From the NCBI GenBank assembly GCA_963737555.1, contig CAVTTB010000001.1, forward strand, positions 1-64,000: DNA of 64,000 nucleotides, read 5' to 3'. Position numbers and translations under genes: made by a program. The notes below the pieces were generated by a model. The model made no database searches and was not told the origin of the DNA. It worked only from the letters and a program-made list of their open reading frames with translations. The DNA comes from JAHJQQ01 sp963737555 (lineage in GTDB: Bacteria > Pseudomonadota > Gammaproteobacteria > Thiohalobacterales > Thiohalobacteraceae). Position 1 is the first letter of the stretch, and each line of letters begins with the position of its first letter. Shown here piece by piece: positions 9,247 through 17,047 of the stretch.

Positions 9247-9835
9247 GGGTCACCAGGGCGCTGACTTCTTGGGCCATCCAGGTCGGCAGGCGCGCCCGCG
9301 CCGACGCGACTTCTTGCAGCTCGGATGGCGGCAGCTTGGCGCGTAGCTTCCGGATCGCTTCACCGGCTTTTTCCGGACCCAGCCAAGCCAGTGCCCGCAC
9401 CACCTCGCCGGCGGCCCGCCCAGGAAAGATCAGTTGCCAGATCGGCGCGTGCCGGAACTCGACCATCTGCGCGCCCAATTTCAAGCGACGACTGGGGCCG
9501 GACGTGAGATAGACCGCCCGCATCGGCACCTGCGTGGTCAGGCCCAGCGCGTTGGCGGCGGCGGCGCCGTGCGACACGATGGTTTCCCCACGCTGGTTTG
9601 CCAGGCCCTCGACCATCTTGGCGGCCGAAGGCGCACGGGTGCCAAAGCGGCTCTCGACGGGCAGGACATAGATACCGCGGCCAGCGCGCAGCAGGGCGCC
9701 GCGCTGCACCAGGCGGGACAGCACTTGGTCTACGGCTGCGCGACTGCCCAAGTGCAACAGTTCTTTGGCGACCAAAGGCGTGCCTTCCGGCAATCCGGCG
9801 GCGTGCTCCAGGACTTGTTTGGCGAGGGTCTGCAT
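9239..9835 (-). CDS. abiEi: AbiEi-type antitoxin / transcriptional repressor
   Basis: A 198-residue antitoxin of the type IV AbiE family. The N-terminal winged helix (about residues 1-70) contains the LQRGALLRAGRGIYVLP beta-wing, and the remainder is the AbiEi C-terminal domain. Family members bind inverted or direct repeats in their own promoter and negatively autoregulate, while counteracting the AbiEii nucleotidyltransferase without direct binding. An AGGAG ribosome site precedes the ATG, and a sigma70-like promoter lies just upstream. The frame is fully intact, in contrast to the broken toxin. Confidence 0.85.
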   Translation of the reverse strand: MQTLAKQVLEHAAGLPEGTPLVAKELLHLGSRAAVDQVLSRLVQRGALLRAGRGIYVLPVESRFGTRAPSAAKMVEGLANQRGETIVSHGAAAANALGLTTQVPMRAVYLTSGPSRRLKLGAQMVEFRHAPIWQLIFPGRAAGEVVRALAWLGPEKAGEAIRKLRAKLPPSELQEVASARARLPTWMAQEVSALVTHG

Positions 9836-9843
9836 GGCGATAT

Positions 9844-9888
9844 CTCCTGACTGGTAGAATTATCGACGCTATTTCTGACACTTTTCAA
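9844..9888 (-). promoter_or_regulatory. sigma70-like promoter of abiEi-abiEii
   Basis: On the minus strand a TTGAAA (9888-9883), an 18-nt spacer and GATAAT (9864-9859) lie about 24 bp upstream of the abiEi ATG, with AGGAG at 9848-9844. The spacer carries the GTCAGAAATAGCG tract, where AbiEi could bind. The match to consensus is good; start site and operator are inferred. Confidence 0.5.
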
Positions 9889-9950
9889 GTCCTAAGGCTC
9901 GTGTGGCAGGGTCGATCAGGGTCTCACGACCTCGATTTTGACGGAAAAGA

Positions 9951-10011
9951 TTGACGAATCTAAGAAATTGCACGAAAATTCCAGTTGACGAATCTAAAAA
10001 GTGCACAAAAT
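9951..10011 (+). repeat. direct repeat, candidate operator ahead of the XRE gene pair
   Basis: Two copies of a roughly 27-bp sequence beginning TTGACGAATCTAA start at 9951 and 9985, 34 bp apart. Both continue through A-rich sequence to TGCACGAAAA or TGCACAAAAT. The TTGACG cores could serve as -35 boxes or as repressor half-sites for the XRE-type regulator encoded downstream. Function is inferred. Confidence 0.45.
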
Positions 10012-10612
10012 GACTCTGCCGCCGCCCGCCAGCCTTCAATCCCGAGCTTTCCTCCGATCGCCTGGAGGCCGTGTCGCAATGGCTGCTGGACGAGCTTTAT
10101 GCGACAGAAGACGATCTGTCCCGTCCGACCGATAGCGGCTACACGCGCGGTTGCACCACCTTCGGACGACAGAAGAAACCGGATCATTGCGGAGGCTCTG
10201 TCGGGCAGGCACGCGTGGCTCGGCCTGCCGAACAGCAACAACGACATCGTTTTCACCATCGGCGGGGTGCCCTGCCGGTTCAGCAACGACGATCCGTCGA
10301 ATCCGTCGAAAGATGCGGTCCTGACGGCCAATCGCTACCAGATGGACTTTCTGGAATTCGCGACCGATGGTGAGCCCGCCCGCTTCTGTTTCATCATCGA
10401 TCGCGGCCATGACGGCGCTGCCGAACCGCGGGTCGAGTTTCTCGGCTTCACGCCCAGCGGCGAGATCGCATGCCGTTGGGTGTCGAATGCCGTGCGTGTA
10501 TTGCGGGTGGAAGGGCCAGCAGACCTTGCCGCAATCCGTCGATGTGGCGAAGCCCCAGGTGGCGCCGAAGCGGCGCGACGAAGGCGATGCCGCCTCCGAA
10601 GCAGTGCGATGA
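10010..10612 (+). pseudogene. hypothetical partner of the XRE/ImmA gene, frame-disrupted
   Basis: Continuous protein-like sequence spread over three frames: an N-terminal ...DRLEAVSQWLLDELYATEDD stretch, a central part with HAWLGLPNSNNDIVF and GGVPCRFSNDD, and a C-terminal part ending in ...DEGDAASEAVR. The final stop overlaps the next ATG as ATGA at 10609-10612, so the pair is co-translated. The likely start is the ATG at 10010; the true N-terminus is uncertain. The family is not recognised. In similar two-gene units the first product is often the target or partner of an ImmA/IrrE peptidase-regulator, but nothing in the sequence proves this. Confidence 0.45.
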
Positions 10613-11726
10613 GCGATTTCATTGGAACCAACCTTCGACTCATCCGCCTCTTCCACGACCTGTCACTCACAGAGTTGGGGGAGCGGGTTGGGGTGTCGAA
10701 GCAGTTCCTCAGTCGTGTGGAAACCGGTGCCGAATCGGTTGCCGCTCCGCTTGAGAATTCGCTTGCCGAAGAACTGGATGTCCTGCCGGAGTTTTTCTAT
10801 CACCTCGATCCGAATCCGATTGCCGATGAGCAGTGCCACTTTCGTCGGCAATTGACGACCAAGGTGGTGTTGCGCCAGGTCGCACGCGCTAGAGGCGAAA
10901 TGCTCAAGCGGTTGGTGGGTGTGCTGGATGAGCATGTCGAGCTGCCCCACTACCAGGTCGGCGAGGCCGATCCGGAGTCTCCCGAGACGATCGAGCGCGC
11001 GGCCGAGAAATTCCGTTCACTCTTCGGTCTCGGTTTGGGTCCGCTGAGCAATGTCACGCGCATTGCGGAGAACGCCGGCGCCGTGGTGATGAAGGTGCAT
11101 GGCCTGGCAACCGAAATCGATGCCGTGTCGTTCGCGACAAAGCGGCCCTTGATCGCGTTGAACAGCTCTGGTCGTTCGGCATGTCGTGAGCGCTTTGGCA
11201 TTGCTCACGAGTTGGGACACTTTTCGCTGCACATCGGCGTCTTGACCGGCGACCGGTTGACCGAGACGCAGGCCAACCGTTTCGCCAGCGCGTTTCTGAT
11301 GCCGCGAAGCACGTTCGCCAGCGAATGCGGCTGGCGATTCGTGGCACGCGTCTCAACTGGCCGGGCCTGTCCGAATTGAAGCTGCGTTGGGGCGTGTCCA
11401 AGGCCGCCATCATTTTCCGCGGCCGACAGCTCGGCATGTTCTCGGATGACCAGGCAAGGGCAGGGTACGTCGGACTCAATCGCCATGGCGAAGCGGTGCA
11501 GGAGTCGGAAGATCATCTCATCGCGAACGAAGAGCCGGAGGTCATCGCCGAGAGCTTGAAGGTGATGAAGGAGCACTTTGGCGTGCCGCAGTCGGCTGTC
11601 GCGCGTGAAATGCGCGTGCAGCCAAGTCTTCTGCAGACTCTGCTGGCATCTTCTCAGACGGAGAGCGTCAGCAACGTTGTGAATCTGTTGACCTCGGGCC
11701 GATTAACCCGCGGCACTGTGACATGA
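10609..11726 (+). CDS. XRE-family regulator fused to ImmA/IrrE metallopeptidase (one frame change)
   Basis: The N-terminus is an HTH_XRE DNA-binding domain (LTELGERVGVSKQFLSRVETG, about residues 18-38). It is followed by a helical linker and an ImmA/IrrE zinc peptidase domain with the HELGH motif and a downstream ETQANRFASAFLMP helix carrying the third ligand. Near 11330 the frame changes by one base, and the family sequence continues to the stop at 11726 (GLSELKLRWGVSKAAIIFR). Proteins of this type relieve repression in mobile elements or act as antitoxin-like regulators (COG2856 fused to HTH). With the frame change the product would be truncated just after the active site. The start at 10609 is set by the ATGA overlap. 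Confidence 0.75.
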
Positions 11727-11735
11727 ACCGGCTCG

Positions 11736-12310
11736 GCGGAGAGCTACAAAGGTTATGAAGATCTGGCTAAGGCCCAAGTCGAGGGCACCGACTACAGAGT
11801 CCATGTACGTCTGAATGCATGTTCGTCCATCGCCGTGATAGCGCCACATGGTGGAGGCATTGATCAATACACGTCGGACATCGCGCGTGCGATTGCCGGC
11901 GCGGAATTTAATCTCTACCTGTTCGAAGGAATTAGCCGTTCCGGCAACTAAGCCGCGCTCCATCTGACCAGCCTTGGTTTGACGAGCCAAGATGTTTGGA
12001 ACTGCTGGCCAAGTGCGATCACGTGATTGCAATCCACGGATACGGCGGTGTGACGCAACAGGCGCTCGTCGGTGGGCTAGATGAATCGCTAAAGGCGGCG
12101 GTGGCTCAATCGATGGTGGCCCTTGGTATTGATGCGCGGTTGGAAGGCCACCGATTCCTGGCGACCGACCCGAAGAACATCTGCAATCGAGGGCGCCGGA
12201 TTGGTGTGCAAATCGAGATGACGATGCCTCTAAGGATTCAAGGACCGCGCGATGCGCTTTCCTCTGCCATTCGTTCGGTGCTCTGCTGGCACTGCCTTAA
12301 ACGCCATTGA
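11736..12310 (+). pseudogene. phage-type poly-gamma-glutamate hydrolase remnant
   Basis: Recognisable poly-gamma-glutamate hydrolase (DUF867/PGH) sequence: YEDLAKAQVEGTDYR, then IAPHGGGID with the zinc-binding His, TSDIARAIAG and FEG. An in-frame TAA at 11949-11951 stands where the family has the residue before the LHLTS strand, and a further frame change comes near 11990. After it come CDHVIAIHGYGG, GGLD and NICNRG...GVQIE, all family motifs. There is no start codon in the first frame. Phage enzymes of this family digest the capsule of the host. Here the gene lacks an intact frame and is either decayed or hit by sequencing errors. Confidence 0.65.
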
Positions 12311-13048
12311 CGCAAACGACTTTGATCCTCCCTTGCAGGCTATAGTCATAGAAGGCAGGCCCTGGTGCTAGGTCTGCCAGGAGTGTGCCACGGGTTGATA
12401 TAGATGCCGTTGCCTGGACATTAAAGGCCTCGACACTGTGAAATGGTTTGCGGCCACATACCCGCGCAATGGTGTGAGGCAGCGCGGTCCTCCTGTGCAA
12501 CCGCTGCTGTCTTTTCCTGATCGCCGGATCCTATTGAGATATTGGATCAAAGGGCGTGTTGGAGCTTGGTCCACGTTTGATTGCGCCGAGCGAGCTTCTG
12601 AATTTCCTCAATGATTTCACTGTCTGTGGAAATTGCAAACCATGCAGCACCGGCTGTTGAGGTGATTTCCTTTATTGAAAACCATGGTCCATTATCCGGG
12701 TACAGACGCCCGTGGTCGCGCTCATCGCCAAATGCACGCACCTGAGCTTCGTGAAGAATGCGGTAGTGTTTTCCGGCAATATCCCCACAGCGCGGGCTTT
12801 TCGCCGTTGAATCGCTGCGACCTGTCCGCTAGGCTGCCGACGTGATCTGCGTGTATCTATCCTTTTGTGTGAGCGTTTGCGGCTTAGCTCTTTATCAAGC
12901 CGCGCCCCAGTAACCTATCGAACTCGGATAGGCCCGTTGGCGGATGAGCAGCGCCTGACCTGCCAGTCGTGATCACCTTCGGGTGTGAGCGCAGCATTTC
13001 TCGGAGAGAGGTGCTTTTCTATCGAGCCGCATTCCCTGCACGCGGGCG
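12311..13048. other. gene-poor interval with one possible small ORF
   Basis: No recognised gene lies in these 738 bp. On the minus strand 12741-12547 encodes 64 residues from a GTG. Protein-like sequence extends about 30 codons further upstream in the same frame (ending HYRILHEAQVR before the GTG), with no usable start, so a fragment of a longer gene is possible. It contains NGPWFSIKEI and ISTDSEIIEEIQK but matches nothing I know. 12830-13048 shows no ORF or strong structure. Confidence 0.3.
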
Positions 13049-13981
13049 TTAGCGCAGGTAGACCTCCACGATGTCGCCCCGGAAGTGTCCGAGTTCCTGG
13101 CTGACGAGTTCGCGTGCGTAATGGTAGGACTTGCCCTGTGCTTGCAACTCGCGCATGCGTTCTTGGGCATAACTGTGGCGCAGACCATGGGCACCTTGGG
13201 ACCAGCCCAAGATTCGGGTGGATGCATCGCTGAATGATTTACTCCAGGCGTTGCCGCCGCCGATGTCGTAGTGCTGCCGGTACGTGATCCCGCGATCCGT
13301 CACCGCGCGCGGCGTGTCCAAGCGGCGCGCCTCCAGTCGAACGGCCAGCTCCCGCGGAATCATGACCTCGCGGCGCAGGCCGCCTTTGCCGGTGACAATG
13401 TAACGCTCGCCTTCCCTGCCCAGAAATCGTTCCGTGTTCCAGTGCCGGTGGGTCGAGGCGCGGGCCTCGCCGACACGCTGCAAGGTGAGCAACTCGTGGG
13501 CGCGCAGACCGGCACGCCAGGCCACCTCGGTGGCCAAGGCGTTTTTGTCGCCTTGATGTGTGGCAACCATCCGGGTCTGCGCTGCCGTGTAGGCCCGGCT
13601 GTGGAGCTCGACCTTGGCCAATGCCTGTTCACGCTGCAAAGAACCTTTGCCGGTGACAAACTCCAGCGCATTGCGATCGGTGTCGAGCTGTTTCTGACCG
13701 ACACCCTGCGCGGCACGATCGGCCAGGTATTGCTGCGCGAGTGCGGGCGTGAGGTCCTTGAGGTGGCGCAGCCCGGCATTCTCCTTGGCCCATTCGCCGG
13801 ACTGTTTCAGCGACGCGACGTACTTATTGAAGGTCGCCAGCCCGTGGATCATGCCGGTGGAGCGACTGCCCTTGATGCCGCCGGCCTGCTTGGCCTCGTG
13901 CCGGCTGGACAGACTGAGGTGTGTCTTCAACATTGCCTGGGCCTGGACAGCCATCGGCTTGCCGTTGCCGAAGTGCGCCAT
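13049..13981 (-). CDS. tyrosine recombinase / integrase-domain protein of the ICE backbone
   Basis: A 310-residue tyrosine recombinase. The N-terminal SAM-like core-binding region (about residues 40-120) is followed by a catalytic domain with R160 (AGLRAHEL), H265-x-x-R268 (HGLRHSYA), H299 (LGHF) and Y308 (VEVYL) near the very C-terminus. It begins MAHFGNGKPM just 2 bp after the preceding HTH gene stop; a longer start at 14068 would overlap that gene. Recombinases of this kind are found inside PFGI-1/SPI-7-type elements next to radC, and are not always the enzyme that moves the element. Whether it acts at the tRNA-Thr site at 29.2 kb cannot be told. Confidence 0.8.
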   Translation of the reverse strand: MAHFGNGKPMAVQAQAMLKTHLSLSSRHEAKQAGGIKGSRSTGMIHGLATFNKYVASLKQSGEWAKENAGLRHLKDLTPALAQQYLADRAAQGVGQKQLDTDRNALEFVTGKGSLQREQALAKVELHSRAYTAAQTRMVATHQGDKNALATEVAWRAGLRAHELLTLQRVGEARASTHRHWNTERFLGREGERYIVTGKGGLRREVMIPRELAVRLEARRLDTPRAVTDRGITYRQHYDIGGGNAWSKSFSDASTRILGWSQGAHGLRHSYAQERMRELQAQGKSYHYARELVSQELGHFRGDIVEVYLR

Positions 13982-13983
13982 GC

Positions 13984-14223
13984 TCAGATCTCCGGTTTGC
14001 GCCAACGGGTGAGCGCGCGCCAGACGGTGCTGGGATGCACCTTGGTCCGTTTGTACTGGCGCAACCAAAGGGCGATGTCGTAGCTGCTGGCGCCGTCCGC
14101 CGCCAAGGTCTCGATGTCGGCACGGTAGCGATCGAGACGCGAACGCGTGCGCGATTGGCGACGTGCGCTGCGGCGAATGGTGCGCACCGCTGCAAGCTGG
14201 GCCTTCAGTTCCTCGCTCGTCAC
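13984..14223 (-). CDS. small helix-turn-helix protein upstream of the integrase
   Basis: A 79-residue basic protein from a GTG at 14223; another GTG lies one codon upstream. The first 40 residues are Arg-rich, and the C-terminal half reads as a helix-turn-helix (GASSYDIALWLRQYKR...VHPSTVWRALTRW). Such small proteins sit directly ahead of integrase-domain genes in this ICE family. Its stop lies 2 bp from the integrase ATG, so the two are coupled. It could be a recombination directionality factor or regulator; this is inferred. Confidence 0.55.
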   Translation of the reverse strand: MTSEELKAQLAAVRTIRRSARRQSRTRSRLDRYRADIETLAADGASSYDIALWLRQYKRTKVHPSTVWRALTRWRKPEI

Positions 14224-14450
14224 CACGCGCTCCTCACATGGCCAACTACGTCGCACACTGCATTGCGTGCGCCTATTGCGCGGCATGCATTGCGCCAATC
14301 TTGCAACAACCCAGTGATGACGGGCCCGCGCTCGGTGGGGCGAGAGCCTCACGGAGCGCGGGCGTGCCCGCGGTGTGCCGACAGACGCGTGCGCCAATGC
14401 TGCCCCGCTGGCGATGGAAGCCGTGGCACAGAGAAGACAACTGCACACGA

Positions 14451-14891
14451 TCATTCAGCGTCACCGCTGCCACAGCGCGACCTGCGCCGGATCGCGTCCA
14501 GTTGGCGCAGCAGCGGACTGTCACCGGCTGGTATGAGTGCATGCACGTCACTGTGGGCGGCCTCGGTTTGGCGCAGCGTGGCTTCGATCTGCCGCTGGCG
14601 CTTGCGTCGTTCCGCAATCGGCAAAGCGGCCTCGGGTGTGAAGTCGCCGGCGCTTGCTCTCGATACCAAGCCGCGCAGGTAGGCCAGCGACGAAACAAGG
14701 AGGGTGCCGGCCTCAATGCGACCGGCGAGTTCATCGAGGAGCTGCTGTGCCAAGTCGCCGGGAAGTGTTGCCAGCTTCGCGCGCGCTGCCGTCTGCTCGG
14801 ACGCCGACAGTCCCTTGGGATAGGCCAGGTGTTGCATGACCTCACTACCACGTGCTGTGTGCTGAGGTGTTGTGGCAGAGAATAGGGGCAT
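14451..14891 (-). CDS. ICE hypothetical protein sharing the C-terminal domain of STY4528
   Basis: A 146-residue protein with LAYPKGLSASEQ, LPGDLAQQLLDELAGRIEAG and LAYLRGLVSRASAGDFTP. The same block, with LVFPKELHPNE, LDELAGRLRASK and GYLISLCNRANSGGF, forms the C-terminus of the STY4528-type replication protein at 18.5 kb, so the two are paralogous there. The start could also be at the internal ATG 54 bp downstream. Function is unknown; a role in element replication is inferred from the shared domain. Confidence 0.6.
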   Translation of the reverse strand: MPLFSATTPQHTARGSEVMQHLAYPKGLSASEQTAARAKLATLPGDLAQQLLDELAGRIEAGTLLVSSLAYLRGLVSRASAGDFTPEAALPIAERRKRQRQIEATLRQTEAAHSDVHALIPAGDSPLLRQLDAIRRRSRCGSGDAE

Positions 14892-14929
14892 GGCCGTCAG
14901 TGGTGGTGATTTCTTGGTGGGTAAAGAAG

Positions 14930-14952
14930 GGACGGGCTTGGCGCCCGTCCCG
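14930..14952 (-). terminator. Rho-independent terminator after the DUF6573 gene
   Basis: Perfect 9-bp stem GGGACGGGC/GCCCGTCCC with a 5-nt loop, followed on the minus strand by TTCTTT. It lies 25 bp beyond the DUF6573 stop and ahead of the 14451-14891 gene. The U-tract is short, so termination may be partial. Confidence 0.6.
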
Positions 14953-14976
14953 TAGGGTTAAACCGCATGATGGAAT

Positions 14977-15408
14977 TCAGTCCTCTTGCGGTAGCAGGAT
15001 GGTCAAGACCGGTTCACCGTCATCACCCGGCCCCACCACACTCTTGAGCGTGGTGGGACGCGGCAGATAGCCCTTGCCACCGCGTGGCACGCGGTAGAGT
15101 TGGAAGCGAACTTCGGACGCGCCCCGATCGGCTCTGCGGATGGCGCAGGCCGCCATCCACAACACGTCCCACAACCGACCGGATTGATCCTGATACGTCT
15201 GCCGGTCCGAATCCTGTTTCGTCCAGGCGACACAGTCCTCCCAGACAGCTTGCGTCAATGCGACGGGATAACGAACCCCGAGTTCTTGTGCCGTCTCCGA
15301 AACATCGATCAGCACGCCGTCCTCGATGGCCTGAGCGCGGGAGTAGGTATAGATCACATCACCAAACGGATTGGTCGCGGATGAATCATTTGAATCGAAC
15401 TGTGACAT
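14977..15408 (-). CDS. DUF6573-family ICE protein
   Basis: A 143-residue protein beginning MSQFDSND, with VIYTYSRAQAIEDGVLIDVSE, YPVALTQAVWEDCVAW and GRLWDVLWM. These are hallmarks of the DUF6573 family common on conjugative elements next to radC; its function is unknown. The ATG at 15408 follows AAGGAG, and this Shine-Dalgarno lies inside a conserved structured leader (15409-15487). A possible terminator follows the gene. Confidence 0.75.
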   Translation of the reverse strand: MSQFDSNDSSATNPFGDVIYTYSRAQAIEDGVLIDVSETAQELGVRYPVALTQAVWEDCVAWTKQDSDRQTYQDQSGRLWDVLWMAACAIRRADRGASEVRFQLYRVPRGGKGYLPRPTTLKSVVGPGDDGEPVLTILLPQED

Positions 15409-15487
15409 GGTGGTGCTCCTTAAATGATGTAAAAAAACCGGAGACACCGCCATCCCGCCGGGGATGGTCGGTACCCCGGGGTGGGTT
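15409..15487 (-). promoter_or_regulatory. structured leader upstream of DUF6573 gene (radC-RNA-like, copy 3)
   Basis: On the minus strand a CCGGGG/CCCCGG hairpin is followed by GGTGTCTCC (complement at 15440-15448). This can pair with GGAGCACC, which holds the Shine-Dalgarno (complement at 15412-15419), with a 1-nt bulge. The U-rich internal segment UUUUUUUA lies between. It has the same plan as the leaders of radC and the DUF3577 gene, and the sequence changes preserve pairing. An RBS-sequestering regulatory RNA is inferred. Confidence 0.6.
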
Positions 15488-15512
15488 GAAGTGAAGTGTT
15501 CTTGGAAAGTGG

Positions 15513-16022
15513 CTACAACAATCCACGTTCCGCGAACGATACATCGCCATCCGCCGCGACCACGAAGTGATCGAGTACGCGGATATCGATCATCGCCAAC
15601 GCGTCTTTCAGCCGACGCGTGAGATGCATGTCCGCTTGGCTCGGTTCCGGCGTGCCGGACGGATGGTTGTGGTAGAAGACGACCGCGGCCGCGTTGAGTT
15701 CCAGTGCGCGCTGAACGACCACGCGTGGAAACACCGAGCAGCCGTCCAGGGTTCCCTGGAACAGTTCCTCCATGCACAACGTGCGATGGCGGTTGTCGAG
15801 AAATAGCACGCCGAAGACCTCGACCCTGCGTTCACTCAACTGCAGACGCAGATAGCGGCGCACGGCCTGCGGATCCTGCATCGGCGTGAGATGCGCCCGG
15901 CGGGATTCCAGGACTTCGATGGCCAACGCGACGACGGAGGTCTGTTCACCCTCGTCGAGGTCGGCGGCTTGAATCGCGGCGAAGCGATTCGGGTTGGACT
16001 GCAATGGCGAGACTTTTGCCAT
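15513..16022 (-). CDS. radC: RadC-like JAB/MPN-domain protein (DUF2466)
   Basis: A 169-residue protein with a JAB/MPN metalloprotease-like core. FYHNHPSGTPEPSQADMHLTRRL carries the HxHPSG...SxxD zinc motif (about residues 119-131), followed by DHFVVA. The N-terminal HhH domain of chromosomal RadC is missing, as is usual for the copies on ICEs and genomic islands. Despite its name, the family's role in repair is doubtful. The ATG at 16022 has AGGAG upstream, within a conserved structured leader. The stop lies 105 bp ahead of the DUF6573 start. Confidence 0.85.
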   Translation of the reverse strand: MAKVSPLQSNPNRFAAIQAADLDEGEQTSVVALAIEVLESRRAHLTPMQDPQAVRRYLRLQLSERRVEVFGVLFLDNRHRTLCMEELFQGTLDGCSVFPRVVVQRALELNAAAVVFYHNHPSGTPEPSQADMHLTRRLKDALAMIDIRVLDHFVVAADGDVSFAERGLL

Positions 16023-16105
16023 GGTGTTTCTCCTGTGGCGGTGGTGGAAAAAACCGCCGGAGCAACACGCATCCCCTGCGGGGAAGATGTCTCCCCGGCA
16101 GGGTG
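16023..16105 (-). promoter_or_regulatory. structured leader upstream of radC (radC-RNA-like, copy 2)
   Basis: On the minus strand: a hairpin CCCTG-C-CGGGGA/TCCCCG-CAGGG with a 7-nt loop, then GTGTTGCTCC (16068-16059), an inner GGCGG/CCGCC hairpin with a T6 run, and GGAGAAACAC (16033-16024) containing the Shine-Dalgarno. The outer arms pair at 9 of 10 positions. The radC gene starts immediately after. The layout resembles the known radC RNA motif; that identity is from memory and needs a covariance search. Confidence 0.65.
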
Positions 16106-16115
16106 GTGGAAGGTT

Positions 16116-16142
16116 GAAGACGCCGCGGGATGCGGCGTCTTC
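16116..16142 (-). terminator. hairpin terminator between DUF3577 gene and radC
   Basis: Perfect 11-bp stem GAAGACGCCGC/GCGGCGTCTTC with a 5-nt loop, 7 bp beyond the DUF3577 stop. There is no true U-tract (AACCTTCC follows on the minus strand), so it may act as an mRNA 3' end stabiliser or weak terminator. Confidence 0.45.
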
Positions 16143-16149
16143 AGTGGGA

Positions 16150-16566
16150 TTACGCGGCCACGGTGTTCTGCGCCGGCGCGGGTGCTGTGTAGACGGTGGT
16201 TCCATCTACCTTGGCCCAGCTAATGCGCAGCAGCCTGGCTTTCAAGCTCACGCCCGTTTGTCCTTGACGTTCGCCGCTTTGGTAGGTGAACGTCTCGGCG
16301 TAGAGGTCGCCGAGTTTGAAGCCGATCAGCACCGATCTTTCCGCTTCGATGTCGGGCATCAGGGTACGGATGACGTTTTGCGCCTCAGATCCCGACACTT
16401 TGCAGTCGAAGCGGGTGTATTCCACGTTATCCGTACTGCCGTGTAAGGCGGAAAGATCGACAGCGAGGAAGGGCTGGCCGCGTTTGACGTTGATTTCGCG
16501 GACACGCTTGAGATAGCCGAGGCCGGTGACGTGAAGATCAAAGAACTTCGCTTCTTGAGGGTGCAT
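16150..16566 (-). CDS. DUF3577 / STY4534-family ICE replication-associated protein
   Basis: A 138-residue protein matching the DUF3577 family. FFDLHVTGLGYLKRVREI near the N-terminus, FLAVDLSALHG, the YTRFDCKVSGSEA strand and a C-terminal LKARLLRISWAKVDG are the usual blocks. Members are conserved between ssb and topB in PFGI-1/SPI-7-type elements and are thought to help element DNA processing; the biochemical function is unknown. The start at 16566 follows AGGAG in a structured leader. Order relative to SSB and TIGR03761 is as in other elements of this kind. Confidence 0.8.
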   Translation of the reverse strand: MHPQEAKFFDLHVTGLGYLKRVREINVKRGQPFLAVDLSALHGSTDNVEYTRFDCKVSGSEAQNVIRTLMPDIEAERSVLIGFKLGDLYAETFTYQSGERQGQTGVSLKARLLRISWAKVDGTTVYTAPAPAQNTVAA

Positions 16567-16646
16567 GGTGTTTCTCCTGTGGTGGTTGAAAAAAACGCCG
16601 GAGAAACACGCATCCCCGTCGGGGAAGATGTTTCCCCGGTAGGGTT
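16567..16646 (-). promoter_or_regulatory. structured leader upstream of DUF3577 gene (radC-RNA-like, copy 1)
   Basis: On the minus strand: a CGGGGA/TCCCCG hairpin, then GTGTTTCTCC (16609-16600), a T7 run, and GGAGAAACAC (16577-16568). The outer arms are perfectly complementary over 10 bp and cover the Shine-Dalgarno AGGAG. Most of the 80 bp can be aligned with the radC leader. Translation control by opening this helix is inferred. Confidence 0.65.
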
Positions 16647-17047
16647 GCTGGAAGAAGGACCTGACGGTCCAGAATGAACGACTGAAAAAGGACCGTCTCT
16701 CTTGCGAGAGTTGCGCCTGTTACACGGTCCTACGAAGGCGCATTGGGCGCAGGCATAAGTGCCTGCAAGGGTGCGACGATAACCCACGTCGTCAGGGTAA
16801 AAACCAGTCGAAAATTACTCTGCCGCAGCGAACGTCGAATGGCAAGCGGCAGCAGGCTATGCGGAATGTTTCACGTTGCACACAATCGCCGCGGCGGGTA
16901 GAAGAAATCTCCGAGCACCTGCGCCATTTGCGGACCGCATGCGGGTTGGTGCAGCGGCCCGCGGTATCGGCAAGTGCAGCGCCTGAAATCCACTTCACCT
17001 GTACGATCTGCCCGCAGGCGAACAGTCCAACACGACCCTTCGATACA
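16647..17047. other. intergenic region between TIGR03761 and DUF3577 genes
   Basis: A 401-bp interval. On the minus strand a 68-codon frame (16998-16792) from a GTG reads protein-like at its start (VKWISGAALADTAG) and continues open upstream, but it matches no family I know. A short GGACC/GGTCC hairpin lies near 16660. A transcript-initiation region for the DUF3577-radC-DUF6573 group probably sits here; no clear -35/-10 pair stands out. Confidence 0.3.

Noticed and set aside
13049..13981. Claim that this recombinase catalyses integration at the tRNA-Thr site
   Set aside because: It lies 15 kb from the att site inside the backbone, where accessory integrase-domain genes are common; the element integrase may lie outside the window.
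16792..16998. 68-codon minus-strand ORF as an annotated gene
   Set aside because: No RBS, start within an open frame that extends upstream without ATG, and no family match; mentioned only as part of the intergenic region.
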